From: Mayfieldus sp038040285
GTDB taxonomy: Bacteria; Actinomycetota; Thermoleophilia; Solirubrobacterales; 70-9
DNA length: 64,000 nt
Reading direction: 5' to 3'
Assembly: GCA_038040285.1 (NCBI GenBank)
Contig: JBBPIN010000004.1
Coordinates: forward strand, 1-64,000
Part shown: piece by piece, positions 1 through 9,107 of the stretch
How the letters are laid out: each line of letters opens with the position of its first letter
How positions within the stretch are numbered: the stretch's first letter is position 1
Made by a program: the position numbers and the translations under genes
Notes under the pieces: generated by a model
The model's database searches: none
Seen by the model: only the letters and a program-made list of their open reading frames with translations
Told to the model about the DNA's origin: nothing

Positions 1-67
1 TGTCCCCCACCTGCTCGAAGAGGCTCTTGGCGGGAAGGAAAGCCCTATCTACGGCGGTCCTGACCAT
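1..67 (-). CDS. Partial hypothetical protein, 5' end only
   Basis: An ATG at 67 (reading left) is preceded by a good ribosome binding site (GGGAGGAG, 3-5 nt before the start). It opens a frame beginning MVRTAVDRAFLPAKSLFEQ that runs off the window edge at base 1. Only about 22 residues are visible, so no family can be assigned. The Shine-Dalgarno-like sequence and lack of stops are the only support. It would be divergent from the lipoprotein gene at 207. Confidence 0.4.
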   Translation of the reverse strand, partial: MVRTAVDRAFLPAKSLFEQVGD

Positions 68-206
68 TCGCTCCTCCCGACGAGGGCGAGCGTTTGCTTG
101 CGCTCGATCCCGTCAAGGCAAGGATATGCCATAGGAATCCACTCCGCTACCGACAACCGACGGGGGAGCGCTCCACTCGCAGCCGAAGCCAGAAAGTACG
201 AGAAAT

Positions 207-992
207 GTGGCTGGAATTGATGGGTTTGCGTGGTATGTTGCGCGCGCCTTGCGGGAGACCGGTCCACAATTCCGGCAGGCCCGCCGAACACGCTCTGGGG
301 TAAGTCTCGCTTTCGGCGCGCTTGTGCTGGCCCTTGCCGCCTGCGGCAGCGGAGGGACACGGCAGAACGCCAACGAGCCGGCCGGCAAGTTCCCGGTCAA
401 GATCGTCACCTCGAGCTTCCCGACCCGCCAGCGCCTCGCCGAGACGTCGCTGCTGCGGCTTGGGGTGCAAAACACAGGCGACAAGGCCGTGCCGGCCCTG
501 GCGATCACGATCTCGGTCGACAAGAACGCCGTCCATCCCTTCTCGTTCCACGACCCGCAGCCGGGCCTCGCCGATCCCGACCGGCCGGTTTGGATATTGG
601 AGAACGACTATCCGAAGCTGGCCGGCCAGAAGAGCTCGGCCGGCGCCGAGACCGCCAACGACAAGACCTTCGATTTCGGCAGCCTGAAGCCGGGCAAGAC
701 GCTGGAGGCGGTGTGGAAGGTGACGCCGGTACGGGGCGGTATCTACACGATCGACTATCAGGTCGACGCGGGATTGAACGGGAAGGCCAAGGCGGTGACC
801 GCAGACGGAAGCCCGCCGACCGGCTCGTTCGCGGTCAAGATCTCCACCCAACCCCCGCAGACGCATATCAACGACAAGGGCGAGGTAGTGGAGGTGCCGT
901 CGGGCGGCGCGGGCAATTCGGGCAATTCGGGCGGCCAGTCGGGTGGAGGCAACTCGGGCGGCGGGGGCAACTCCGGCGGCCAGGGCAAGTAG
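207..992 (+). CDS. Putative secreted lipoprotein, function unknown
   Basis: A 261-residue protein with a hydrophobic stretch ending in a lipobox (LALAAC, Cys near residue 46), so the mature protein is probably lipid-anchored outside the membrane. The middle (about 60-210) looks like a beta-rich domain, with phrases such as LRLGVQNTGDKAVPALAI and FDFGSLKPGKTLEAVWKV that resemble CARDB/Ig-like folds. The C-terminal 35 residues are a Gly/Asn/Ser-rich tail (GGNSGGGGNSGG). The start is a GTG and no better one exists upstream of the signal peptide. It lies 50 bp before a lipoprotein sugar dehydrogenase, possibly as a co-transcribed partner. I do not recognise a named family. Confidence 0.75.
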   Translation: MAGIDGFAWYVARALRETGPQFRQARRTRSGVSLAFGALVLALAACGSGGTRQNANEPAGKFPVKIVTSSFPTRQRLAETSLLRLGVQNTGDKAVPALAITISVDKNAVHPFSFHDPQPGLADPDRPVWILENDYPKLAGQKSSAGAETANDKTFDFGSLKPGKTLEAVWKVTPVRGGIYTIDYQVDAGLNGKAKAVTADGSPPTGSFAVKISTQPPQTHINDKGEVVEVPSGGAGNSGNSGGQSGGGNSGGGGNSGGQGK

Positions 993-1041
993 TTCGGCAG
1001 CCCGGGGTCCCTCCGATGCGCCGCTGCCTGTCGCCGTATTG

Positions 1042-2277
1042 ATGGAGATGAGACCGCTCGCGCGCATCGCTTTGCTGTGGCCAATTGCTGCCGGGGCGGC
1101 GCTGCTGGTCGGCTGTGGCAGTGGCGAGGGGTCGACGACGGCGCGGGTGCCAGCCCCGCCACCGCACCATGGCAAGGCGCCGGCCAACCTTCCGACCGGC
1201 GACGGTAACGGCGGCGTCACGCTGACCAAGCTCGGCGACTTCTCCGAGCCCCTCTACGTAACGCAACCCCGCGGCGAAAGCGCCGACCTGTTCGTGGTCC
1301 AGAGAGGCGGGCAGATCCGGGTGATCCACAATGGCAAGGTGCTCCCGCAGCCGTTCCTGGACGTCGGCAACCTGATCACCACGGCCGGCCAAGAGCAGGG
1401 CCTGCTGTCGATGGCGTTCGCCCCCGACTATGCGAAGTCGGGACCCTTCTACGTCGACTACACCGACACCAATGGCGACACCCGGGTGGTCGAGTACCGC
1501 CGCTCGGCCGGCGATCCCCTGCGCGCCGACCCGGGCAGCGCCCGTGAGGTTCTGGGCGTGAACCAGCCGTTTGAGAACCACAACGGGGGGCTGGTGTTGT
1601 TCGGCCCCGACGGCCACCTCTACATCGGGCTTGGGGACGGAGGCTCCGCGGGCGATCCGCAGCGCAACGGCCAGAACCTCGGAACGCTGCTCGGAAAGAT
1701 CCTGCGCATCGATTCGCACCCGCAAGGCGGCAAGCCGTACGGGATCCCGAAGGGCAACCCATTCGTGGGCCGCGCCGGCGCCCGTCCGGAGATCTTCGAA
1801 TACGGGCTGCGGAACCCATGGCGCTTCTCCTTCGACCCCGCCAACGACGCCGAGCTGATCGGCGACGTCGGGCAGGACAACTTCGAGGAGGTCGACTACC
1901 TTCCCCGCGGGCGCCAGGCCGGCGCCAACCTCGGCTGGTCGGCCTTCGAGGCCGACAGCCGCTACAACCAGAACCAGAGCGCGCCGGGCGCGGTGCGACC
2001 GATCCTCGCCTACGGCACGCACAGCGACGGCAACTGTTCGGTCACCGGCGGCTACGTGGTACGCGACCCGGGCCTGCGCTCGCTCTACGGCCGCTACCTG
2101 TACGGGGACTTCTGCGCCGGCGAGCTACGCAGCTTCATCCCCTCGCTCCCCAAGGCCGAGGACGACAAGGCGCTGGGCCTGACCGTGCCGTCGCTGAGCT
2201 CGTTCGGCGAGGACTCCGCCGGCCACGTCTACGCGACCTCGCTCGAGGGCCCCGTCTACCGGCTCGATCCCGGCTAG
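1042..2277 (+). CDS. PQQ-dependent soluble sugar dehydrogenase (lipoprotein)
   Basis: A 411-residue glucose/sorbosone dehydrogenase-type six-bladed beta-propeller. Such enzymes oxidise aldose sugars with pyrroloquinoline quinone outside the cell. Visible family motifs are ENHNGG followed by HLYIGLGDGG, the RNPWRFSFD motif, and YGTHSDGNCSVTGGYV near the C-terminus. The start chosen is ATG 1042, giving MEMRPLARIA then a lipobox LLVGCGS; a longer frame upstream lacks signal-peptide character. The lipobox implies membrane anchoring, unlike its neighbour at 2397, which has a plain signal peptide. The two are about 50% alike by eye, so they are probably a tandem duplication. The true substrate is unknown. 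Confidence 0.9.
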   Translation: MEMRPLARIALLWPIAAGAALLVGCGSGEGSTTARVPAPPPHHGKAPANLPTGDGNGGVTLTKLGDFSEPLYVTQPRGESADLFVVQRGGQIRVIHNGKVLPQPFLDVGNLITTAGQEQGLLSMAFAPDYAKSGPFYVDYTDTNGDTRVVEYRRSAGDPLRADPGSAREVLGVNQPFENHNGGLVLFGPDGHLYIGLGDGGSAGDPQRNGQNLGTLLGKILRIDSHPQGGKPYGIPKGNPFVGRAGARPEIFEYGLRNPWRFSFDPANDAELIGDVGQDNFEEVDYLPRGRQAGANLGWSAFEADSRYNQNQSAPGAVRPILAYGTHSDGNCSVTGGYVVRDPGLRSLYGRYLYGDFCAGELRSFIPSLPKAEDDKALGLTVPSLSSFGEDSAGHVYATSLEGPVYRLDPG

Positions 2278-2396
2278 GGGTGGCTGAGGCAGATTGCGCA
2301 CGCTCCGGAATCACTTAGCTAGTCTGCACCGCTCCGTGTCGCCGGTGACGGTGTTGATCTCATGTGCCCGCCGAGGACCCGGTGGGCCCTTCCCGG

Positions 2397-3554
2397 ATGA
2401 GCCGCCCGATTCGTACCTGCTTGCTGTTATGCGCCGGCCTCGCGGCACTGCTGGCGATTGCGCCCGCCGCCGGCGCGGTCAAGAAGCGCCAGATCGGCAC
2501 CTTCGACCATCCGGTCTACGCGACCGGTGCCCCGGGCTTCCCGAAGCTGCTGTTCGTGGTCGAGCAGCCGGGATCGGTGCGGGTCGTGAAGGGACATCAC
2601 AAGCTGCGCCGCCCGTTCCTCAACATCCGCGGGCTGGTCGGCTATGACGGCGCCGAGCGGGGGCTGCTCTCGATCGTCTTCCCGCCCGACTACAGGCAGT
2701 CGGGTCGCTTCTACGTCGACTACAACGACAAGCAGGGCGACATCAACGTCGTCGAGTACCAACGTCGCAGCGCCACCAGGGCGCGCGCCGGCTCGGCCCG
2801 GCTGGTGCTCAACATCAACCATCGCGCCAACGCAAACCACAACGGCGGGCAACTTCAGTTCCTCGGCAACCTGCTCTACATCTCCACCGGTGACGGCGGG
2901 AGCGGTGGCGACCCGCCCAACAACGCCCAGAACGTCGACAGCCTGTTGGGCAAGATCCTCCGCATCGACCCCCGGCCCAGCGGCGGCCAGCCCTACTCGA
3001 TCCCGGCCGACAACCCGTTCGTCGGCAAACCTGGGCGCGACGAGATCTTCTCCTACGGGTTGCGCAACCCGTGGCGATTCTCCTTCGACACCGCGGGAGC
3101 CGGAGGACCGTTCATCACGATCGGCGACGCCGGGCAGGATCGCTTCGAGGAGGTCGACTACGAGCCGGTCAGCGCGGCCAGTGGAGCCAACTTCGGCTGG
3201 GACGCCTTCGAGGGCTTCGGCCCCTACACGGGGGACAACAGCGGCACCCCCGATCCCGGCGGCACGACGAATCCGATCTTCGTCTACGGCACACACGCCG
3301 ACGGCAACTGCACGATCATCGGCGGCTACGTGGTCCGCGACAAGCGGCTGGGGGGCCTGCACGATCGCTATCTGTACTCGGACTTCTGCGCCGGAGAGCT
3401 ACACAGCTTCGTGCCCACGCTGGGCGGGGCGAAAGGCGATCGGAAGGTAGGCGTGCACGTCGATAGCCCGAGCTCGTTCGGCGAGGACACCCGCGGCCAA
3501 ATTTACGTCTGCTCGCTGGACGGCCCCGTTTTCCGCCTCATCCGCGGCCACTGA
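2397..3554 (+). CDS. PQQ-dependent soluble sugar dehydrogenase (secreted)
   Basis: A 385-residue paralogue of the preceding gene, with the same propeller motifs: NHNGG then LLYISTGDGGSGGDP, LRNPWRFSFD, and YGTHADGNCTIIGGYV. The start is ATG 2397, which gives a conventional Sec signal peptide (MSRPIRTCLLLCAGLAALLA, cleaved after about residue 26) and no lipobox cysteine. A GTG at 2364 in the same frame would add residues with no signal character. The product should be periplasmic or extracellular. A 119-bp gap separates it from the first copy, so it may have its own promoter. Confidence 0.9.
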   Translation: MSRPIRTCLLLCAGLAALLAIAPAAGAVKKRQIGTFDHPVYATGAPGFPKLLFVVEQPGSVRVVKGHHKLRRPFLNIRGLVGYDGAERGLLSIVFPPDYRQSGRFYVDYNDKQGDINVVEYQRRSATRARAGSARLVLNINHRANANHNGGQLQFLGNLLYISTGDGGSGGDPPNNAQNVDSLLGKILRIDPRPSGGQPYSIPADNPFVGKPGRDEIFSYGLRNPWRFSFDTAGAGGPFITIGDAGQDRFEEVDYEPVSAASGANFGWDAFEGFGPYTGDNSGTPDPGGTTNPIFVYGTHADGNCTIIGGYVVRDKRLGGLHDRYLYSDFCAGELHSFVPTLGGAKGDRKVGVHVDSPSSFGEDTRGQIYVCSLDGPVFRLIRGH

Positions 3555-3649
3555 GCGGCCCCGCCCGCACGATCTGAGCCCGATCCGCCACCAAACCCTC
3601 CGCAGAGGCTAGAGTCTGGCTGACCAGCCAGGATCGAAGGAGGAGACAA

Positions 3650-5218
3650 GTGGAGAGCGGCACGGCGCAGCCGAAGGTGACCGGCGCGGGGAGCGGAAAC
3701 GGCGTCCCCACCGACGAGAGCTTCGAGGTCCACAACCCGGCGACCGGCGAGGCGATTCGAAGTGTCCCGATCGACTCGGCGCAGCACGTGCGCGACGTCG
3801 TGGCGCGGGTGCGCGCAAACCAGGCGGAGTGGGAAGCGCTCGGCAACAAGGGGCGCCATCGCTGGCTGGGGCAGCTCCGCGACTGGCTGATCGACAACCA
3901 CGACCGGGTCGCGGACACGATGCAGGCCGAAACCGGCAAAGTGCGCGCCGACGCTGCATCCGAGGGCGTCTACCTGACCGACCTGATCAATTTCTACGGG
4001 AGCAAGGCCGAGAAATTCATCGGTGACGACAAGGTCCGGCCCCATTCGCCGCTGCTGACCTCCAAGAAGCTTCGGATCCAGTATCGGCCCTTCCCCGTGG
4101 TGGGGATCATCAGCCCCTGGAACTTCCCCCTCATCCTGTCGCTCGGCGATGCGATCCCGGCGCTTCAGGCCGGCGCCGCGGTGGTGATCAAGCCCTCCGA
4201 GTTCACGCCCCTGGGCCTTATGGAAATCGTCGACGCCTGGAAGCGGGAGATCGGCGCCCCCGACGTGTTCGACTGCACCAACGGCGTCGCCGAGACGGCG
4301 ACGGCGCTGATCGACGAGGCCGACTTCATCCAGTTCACCGGCTCCGACCGCACTGGCAAGAAGGTGATGGCACGGGCAGCGGAGACGCTGACCCCCGTGA
4401 GCCTGGAGCTGGGTGGCAACGACCCGATGATCGTTTTGCGCGATGCCAATGTCGCGCGCGCTGCCAACGCCGCCGCCTGGGGCGGATTCGCGAATTCGGG
4501 TCAGATCTGCATTTCGGCTGAGCGCGTCTACGTCGAGGAGCCGATCTACGACGAGTTCATGGCGAAGCTGACCGAGGAGGTCGAGGGCCTGCGACAGGGG
4601 GCCGACGGCGCCGACTACGGGAAGGACGTCGGCGCAATGACCTCGCCGAACCAAACCGCGATCGTCGCCAACCACGTCGACGACGCGATCTCCAGTGGCG
4701 CCCGGGCGCTGACCGGCGGCAAGCGCGTCGAAGGCCCCGGCGACTACTACGAGCCGACCGTGCTCGTCGACGTCGACCACTCGATGAAGGTGATGCGGGA
4801 GGAAACCTTCGGCCCGGTGATCGGGGTGATGAAGGTTCGCGACGACGACGAGGCGATCCGGCTCGCCAACGACACCCGGCATGGGCTGTCGGGGTCGGTG
4901 TTCGGGGCCAAGCGGCACGCCGAGCAGGTGGCGCGGCGGATCGAGTGCGGCAGTTGCAACGTCAACGACGTGATGGTCGGGTTCCTCGCCTCAGACGTCC
5001 CCTTCGGCGGTTGGAAGGACTCCGGGATCGGCTACCGCCACGGCGAGACCGGGATCAAGAAGTTCTGCCGAGCCGAGTCGCTGGTGATCACCCGCTTCGG
5101 CGGCAAGCGCGAGCTGCTCTGGTTCCCCTACACCGAGAAGCGCCGCAACCTGCTGGCGCGGCTGACTCGCATGTTCAACGCCCGCGACCTGCGGCGGCGG
5201 TTCGGCAAGGGCTCTTAG
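3650..5218 (+). CDS. Aldehyde dehydrogenase family protein
   Basis: A 522-residue NAD(P)+-dependent aldehyde dehydrogenase of the ALDH superfamily (succinate-semialdehyde/benzaldehyde-type by general appearance). Visible motifs: the cofactor and oxyanion segment PWNFPLILS, the glycine motif FTGSDRTGKKV, the general base in LELGGNDPMIV, the catalytic cysteine in FANSGQICIS, and EETFGPVIGV. The start is GTG 3650 preceded by AAGGAGGAG with ideal spacing. The C-terminal 40 residues are Arg-rich (KRRNLLARLTRMF), longer than typical soluble ALDHs and possibly membrane-peripheral. The physiological aldehyde cannot be read from the sequence. Confidence 0.9.
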   Translation: MESGTAQPKVTGAGSGNGVPTDESFEVHNPATGEAIRSVPIDSAQHVRDVVARVRANQAEWEALGNKGRHRWLGQLRDWLIDNHDRVADTMQAETGKVRADAASEGVYLTDLINFYGSKAEKFIGDDKVRPHSPLLTSKKLRIQYRPFPVVGIISPWNFPLILSLGDAIPALQAGAAVVIKPSEFTPLGLMEIVDAWKREIGAPDVFDCTNGVAETATALIDEADFIQFTGSDRTGKKVMARAAETLTPVSLELGGNDPMIVLRDANVARAANAAAWGGFANSGQICISAERVYVEEPIYDEFMAKLTEEVEGLRQGADGADYGKDVGAMTSPNQTAIVANHVDDAISSGARALTGGKRVEGPGDYYEPTVLVDVDHSMKVMREETFGPVIGVMKVRDDDEAIRLANDTRHGLSGSVFGAKRHAEQVARRIECGSCNVNDVMVGFLASDVPFGGWKDSGIGYRHGETGIKKFCRAESLVITRFGGKRELLWFPYTEKRRNLLARLTRMFNARDLRRRFGKGS

Positions 5219-5318
5219 CCGGCCCCGGGCCGTGCAGCCGGCGGCGGATCTTCCGGCGCGACGCCCGCATCCACTTTTCATCGCCCTTTCATCCGGCGGG
5301 GGGAAAGTTGCGGACATC

Positions 5319-7157
5319 ATGGTGGTTGCGAGACCCAGAATCGCCGTCGCTTCCGCGCTCGTTGCCGCTGTAACCGCAGTCGGAGTGGCGATCGGCACCC
5401 AGCATGGCGGCGGCGCGCCTTCCTCTCCCGGCAAGCTCGTGAAGGCTGAGCGGGGTGTGGTCGATACGACGGTGGGGGGCATCGGCCACATCACGACATT
5501 GACCGGAGCGGCACTGCTGTCGGTTCCATCGTCGTCTTCGGGCGCTGCCGGGGCCGGCGCTGCAAGCGCGGGAGGCGCGGCCTCCACGGGTTCCAGCGTT
5601 TCGGGTTCCAGCGTTTCGGCGGGAGCCGCCGGGGGGACTGGTTCCAGCGCCTCCGCCGCTTCGTCATCCGGTGGGGCCGCCACGCCGGCCCCCGCGGACG
5701 CGGTCTTTCCGACCGTGACCGGCCACGTGACGCGGCTGCTCGTACACGAGGGGGACCAGGTGTCGCCGGGTCAGCCGATTGCCAGGGTCTCTGACGACGG
5801 GACGATCGCCGGTGGCGTGCTGCAGGCGCGCAACGACCTCGGCACAGCCCGGCTCGAGCTGGCGCAGAAGAGGGTGCGGGATCCCCTGCTCGGCCCCCCA
5901 CCGACTGCGGCGGAGGTGCAGGCAGGAGATCAGGCCGTGATCACGGCGAGGACCGCGCTGCGGGGCCTGCAGGGCCCGCCGCTTGCCGCGGATGTCGCCG
6001 CGGCCCGCTCCGAGCTGGCAAGAGCAGTCGCCGACCTGCATTCCTCGCGGGCAAGCCCTCTGGCGATGACAGCCGCCGAGATTGCGGTGGCGACGGCGCA
6101 GCAGAACCTGCAGACGCTCGCCGGGGCGCCGGATCCCGCCGAGTTGGCGGCGGCGCAGCTCGAGGTCGCGAAGGCGATCCTGGAGCAGCAGAGCCTGTCG
6201 CCCACGCCGACCGCGGCCGAAAGCACGGCGGCGCAGCTGGCTGTGACCGCGGCGCAGCAAAAGCTGGACCAGCTAATTCATCCACTGCCCTCACTGGTGA
6301 GCGCCGCGCAGGGCGAGCTCGCCAAGGCGAAGCTCGATCTGGCCGCGCTTCGCGCCACCCGTCAGGGCACCGGGCTCTCCGCGCTACGCGCGGCGGTGAG
6401 GGCTGCAAGTACCCGTCTTCACCAGCTCAGGCCGACCGCCGACGTGATCGCCACCGCTCAGTCGGACGTGCGCAAGGCTCAGGCCGATCTCGCGATTCTG
6501 CGCCAGCGGGGAGCCCCGGCCAGCGCCATCGATCTGGCGCTGGCCCGGCTGTTCGTCGTGGTGAGCAGGCAACGCCTGGGCCTCGCGCAGCACCTGGCCG
6601 GCGAGCTGACCGTGCGGGCAAGATCGACCGGTACCGTGACCAGCCTCCTCACCACGCCAGGTGCCGCCGTGGACCCGGCAACGCCGCTGATGCGGGTCCA
6701 GGATCTCGGCAACCTCGTCGTGGCGCTCGACCTCAGCGAGTTCGATGTCGGCCACGTTCGGGTCGGGGAGCTGACCCGGGTCAGCGTCGACGCGCTCGGC
6801 GGGCGCACCTACAAGGGGCGCGTGATCGACCTGGCGCCGACTGGGACCGATGTCGGGGGGGTCGTGAACTTCCCGGTCATCATCGCCCTGCAGTCCACGG
6901 GCGGCGGGAGCTCGAGCGTGCGTCCGGGCATGAGCGTGAGTGCCAGGATCGTGACCCAGATCCGGCGCGACGTCGTGCACATTCCCTCGGCCGCCGTCAG
7001 CGGCGCTGGCCAACCCGAGGTCACGGTCCGTGGGCCTTCGGGCGCGCTGACGACGCGCCCGGTCAGACTCGGACTGGAGGGCCCGCAGCTGGTAGAGGTG
7101 CGATCCGGACTGCAGCCCGGCGCACGCGTCCTGATCCCCGCCGGCAACCAGGGGTAG
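5319..7157 (+). CDS. HlyD/MacA-family efflux periplasmic adaptor subunit
   Basis: A 612-residue membrane fusion protein. It has an N-terminal membrane anchor (residues 8-27), a biotinyl-lipoyl-like segment (VTGHVTRLLVHEGDQVSPGQ), a long alpha-hairpin region (about 170-440) built of repeated AAE/AAQ-rich helices, a second lipoyl half (ARSTGTVTSLLTTPGA) and a beta-barrel ending in GARVLIPAGNQ. An Ala/Ser/Gly-rich stretch of about 60 residues (5515-5695) is inserted in the first lipoyl half, which is unusual. ATG 5319 was chosen because a purine-rich GGGGGAAAG lies 12 nt upstream and the signal anchor begins there. The next two genes encode its ATPase and permease, as in MacAB systems for antibiotics, peptides or lipids. 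Confidence 0.88.
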   Translation: MVVARPRIAVASALVAAVTAVGVAIGTQHGGGAPSSPGKLVKAERGVVDTTVGGIGHITTLTGAALLSVPSSSSGAAGAGAASAGGAASTGSSVSGSSVSAGAAGGTGSSASAASSSGGAATPAPADAVFPTVTGHVTRLLVHEGDQVSPGQPIARVSDDGTIAGGVLQARNDLGTARLELAQKRVRDPLLGPPPTAAEVQAGDQAVITARTALRGLQGPPLAADVAAARSELARAVADLHSSRASPLAMTAAEIAVATAQQNLQTLAGAPDPAELAAAQLEVAKAILEQQSLSPTPTAAESTAAQLAVTAAQQKLDQLIHPLPSLVSAAQGELAKAKLDLAALRATRQGTGLSALRAAVRAASTRLHQLRPTADVIATAQSDVRKAQADLAILRQRGAPASAIDLALARLFVVVSRQRLGLAQHLAGELTVRARSTGTVTSLLTTPGAAVDPATPLMRVQDLGNLVVALDLSEFDVGHVRVGELTRVSVDALGGRTYKGRVIDLAPTGTDVGGVVNFPVIIALQSTGGGSSSVRPGMSVSARIVTQIRRDVVHIPSAAVSGAGQPEVTVRGPSGALTTRPVRLGLEGPQLVEVRSGLQPGARVLIPAGNQG

Positions 7158-7178
7158 TGGCCGGAGCCGCGGTCGCGC

Positions 7179-7894
<716 letters not shown>

Positions 7895-7898
<4 letters not shown>

Positions 7899-9106
7899 AC
7901 CTGTTCGAGCATCTGCACCTTGCCCTGCAGGCGCTGCGGGCGAATTGGCTGCGTGGTCTGCTCACCGCGCTGGGGGTGATCATCGGCGTCGCCGCGCTCG
8001 TGGCCCTGACCGCGATCAGCGCCGGCGCCCGCAAGAGCGTCGCCGCCGACCTCGAGCGCCTCGGCCCGAACATCATCCTGCTCGACGGCGAGTTCGTGCC
8101 GCTGCCCTCGGGCGAGCAGAGTGTCACCGACCGAACGCTCACCCCCGGCGACCTCGCGGCGGTCGGCCAGATCCCCTCGGTGGTCGCCGTGGCTCCACGC
8201 CAGACGGTCGAGGGGATGACGATCTCCGCGGGACGCACCCAGACGAGCCCCTTCGTCACCGGGCTCACCCCCCTCTTCGAGCAGATCCACAACTACGCGG
8301 CGGCAGAGGGTCGGCTCCTGGGACCCGCGGACGATCGCTTCGGGCGCGAGGTGATCGTGCTCGGCCCCCGCCCCGCGAGTGCCCTCTTCCCTGGCGCCAG
8401 TGCGATCGGGCGCAGCGTCCGGGTTCTCAACCGCGAGTTCACGGTCGTTGGCGTATATGCCCACAAGGGCAGCCTCGGCCCGGACAGCCTCGACAACAGC
8501 GCGTTCATCCCGATGACCACTGCCAAGCGGGTGCTGTTCGGAGGCGACAACGTGCACGGCGCCGACGTCCAGGTCGCGAGTCCAGCGGACGTGCTCCCCA
8601 CCATGGACAAGATCGACGAGCTGATGTTCACCCGACACCGCATCGGCCCCGGTCACCCGGAGGACTTCTCGACCGAGGATCAGGCGACGATCATCACCGC
8701 GGCCGAGGCTGCGACCTCGACCTTCCAGACCCTGACCCTGGCGCTGGGCGCGATCGCGCTGATCGTCGGGGGGATCGGAATCATGAACATCATGCTGGTG
8801 TCGGTCACCGAGCGCACGCGCGAGATCGGCATCCGAAAGGCGCTCGGCGCCGAGCCGGGCCGGATCCAGGCGCAGTTCCTCGTCGAGGCCCTGGCGCTCT
8901 GCACGGCCGGGGGCCTACTCGGCGTCCTCGTCGGGGTGGGGGCCTCCCGCATCGTCAGCCGGCTGGCCGGATGGCAGACCGTCGTCGTCCCGGGGACGCT
9001 GGTCGTCGCCTTCGGGGTTGCGCTTGCTGTCGGCCTGTTCTTCGGCTACTACCCCGCCCGCCGCGCGGCGCGCATGCCGCCCGCCGTGGCGATGCGCTAC
9101 GACTGA
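7895..9106 (+). CDS. MacB-type ABC transporter permease
   Basis: A 403-residue permease with the MacB layout: an N-terminal membrane helix (about 20-40, GLLTALGVIIGVAALVAL), a large extracytoplasmic domain, then three helices in an FtsX-like C-terminal region (LGAIALIVGGIGIMNIMLVS followed by ERTREIGIRKALGA). The start GTG overlaps the ATPase stop. It ends 1 bp before the convergent metE stop, leaving no room for a dedicated terminator. Together with the two upstream genes it forms a tripartite-like export module. The substrate is unknown. Confidence 0.92.
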
Positions 9107-9107
9107 T

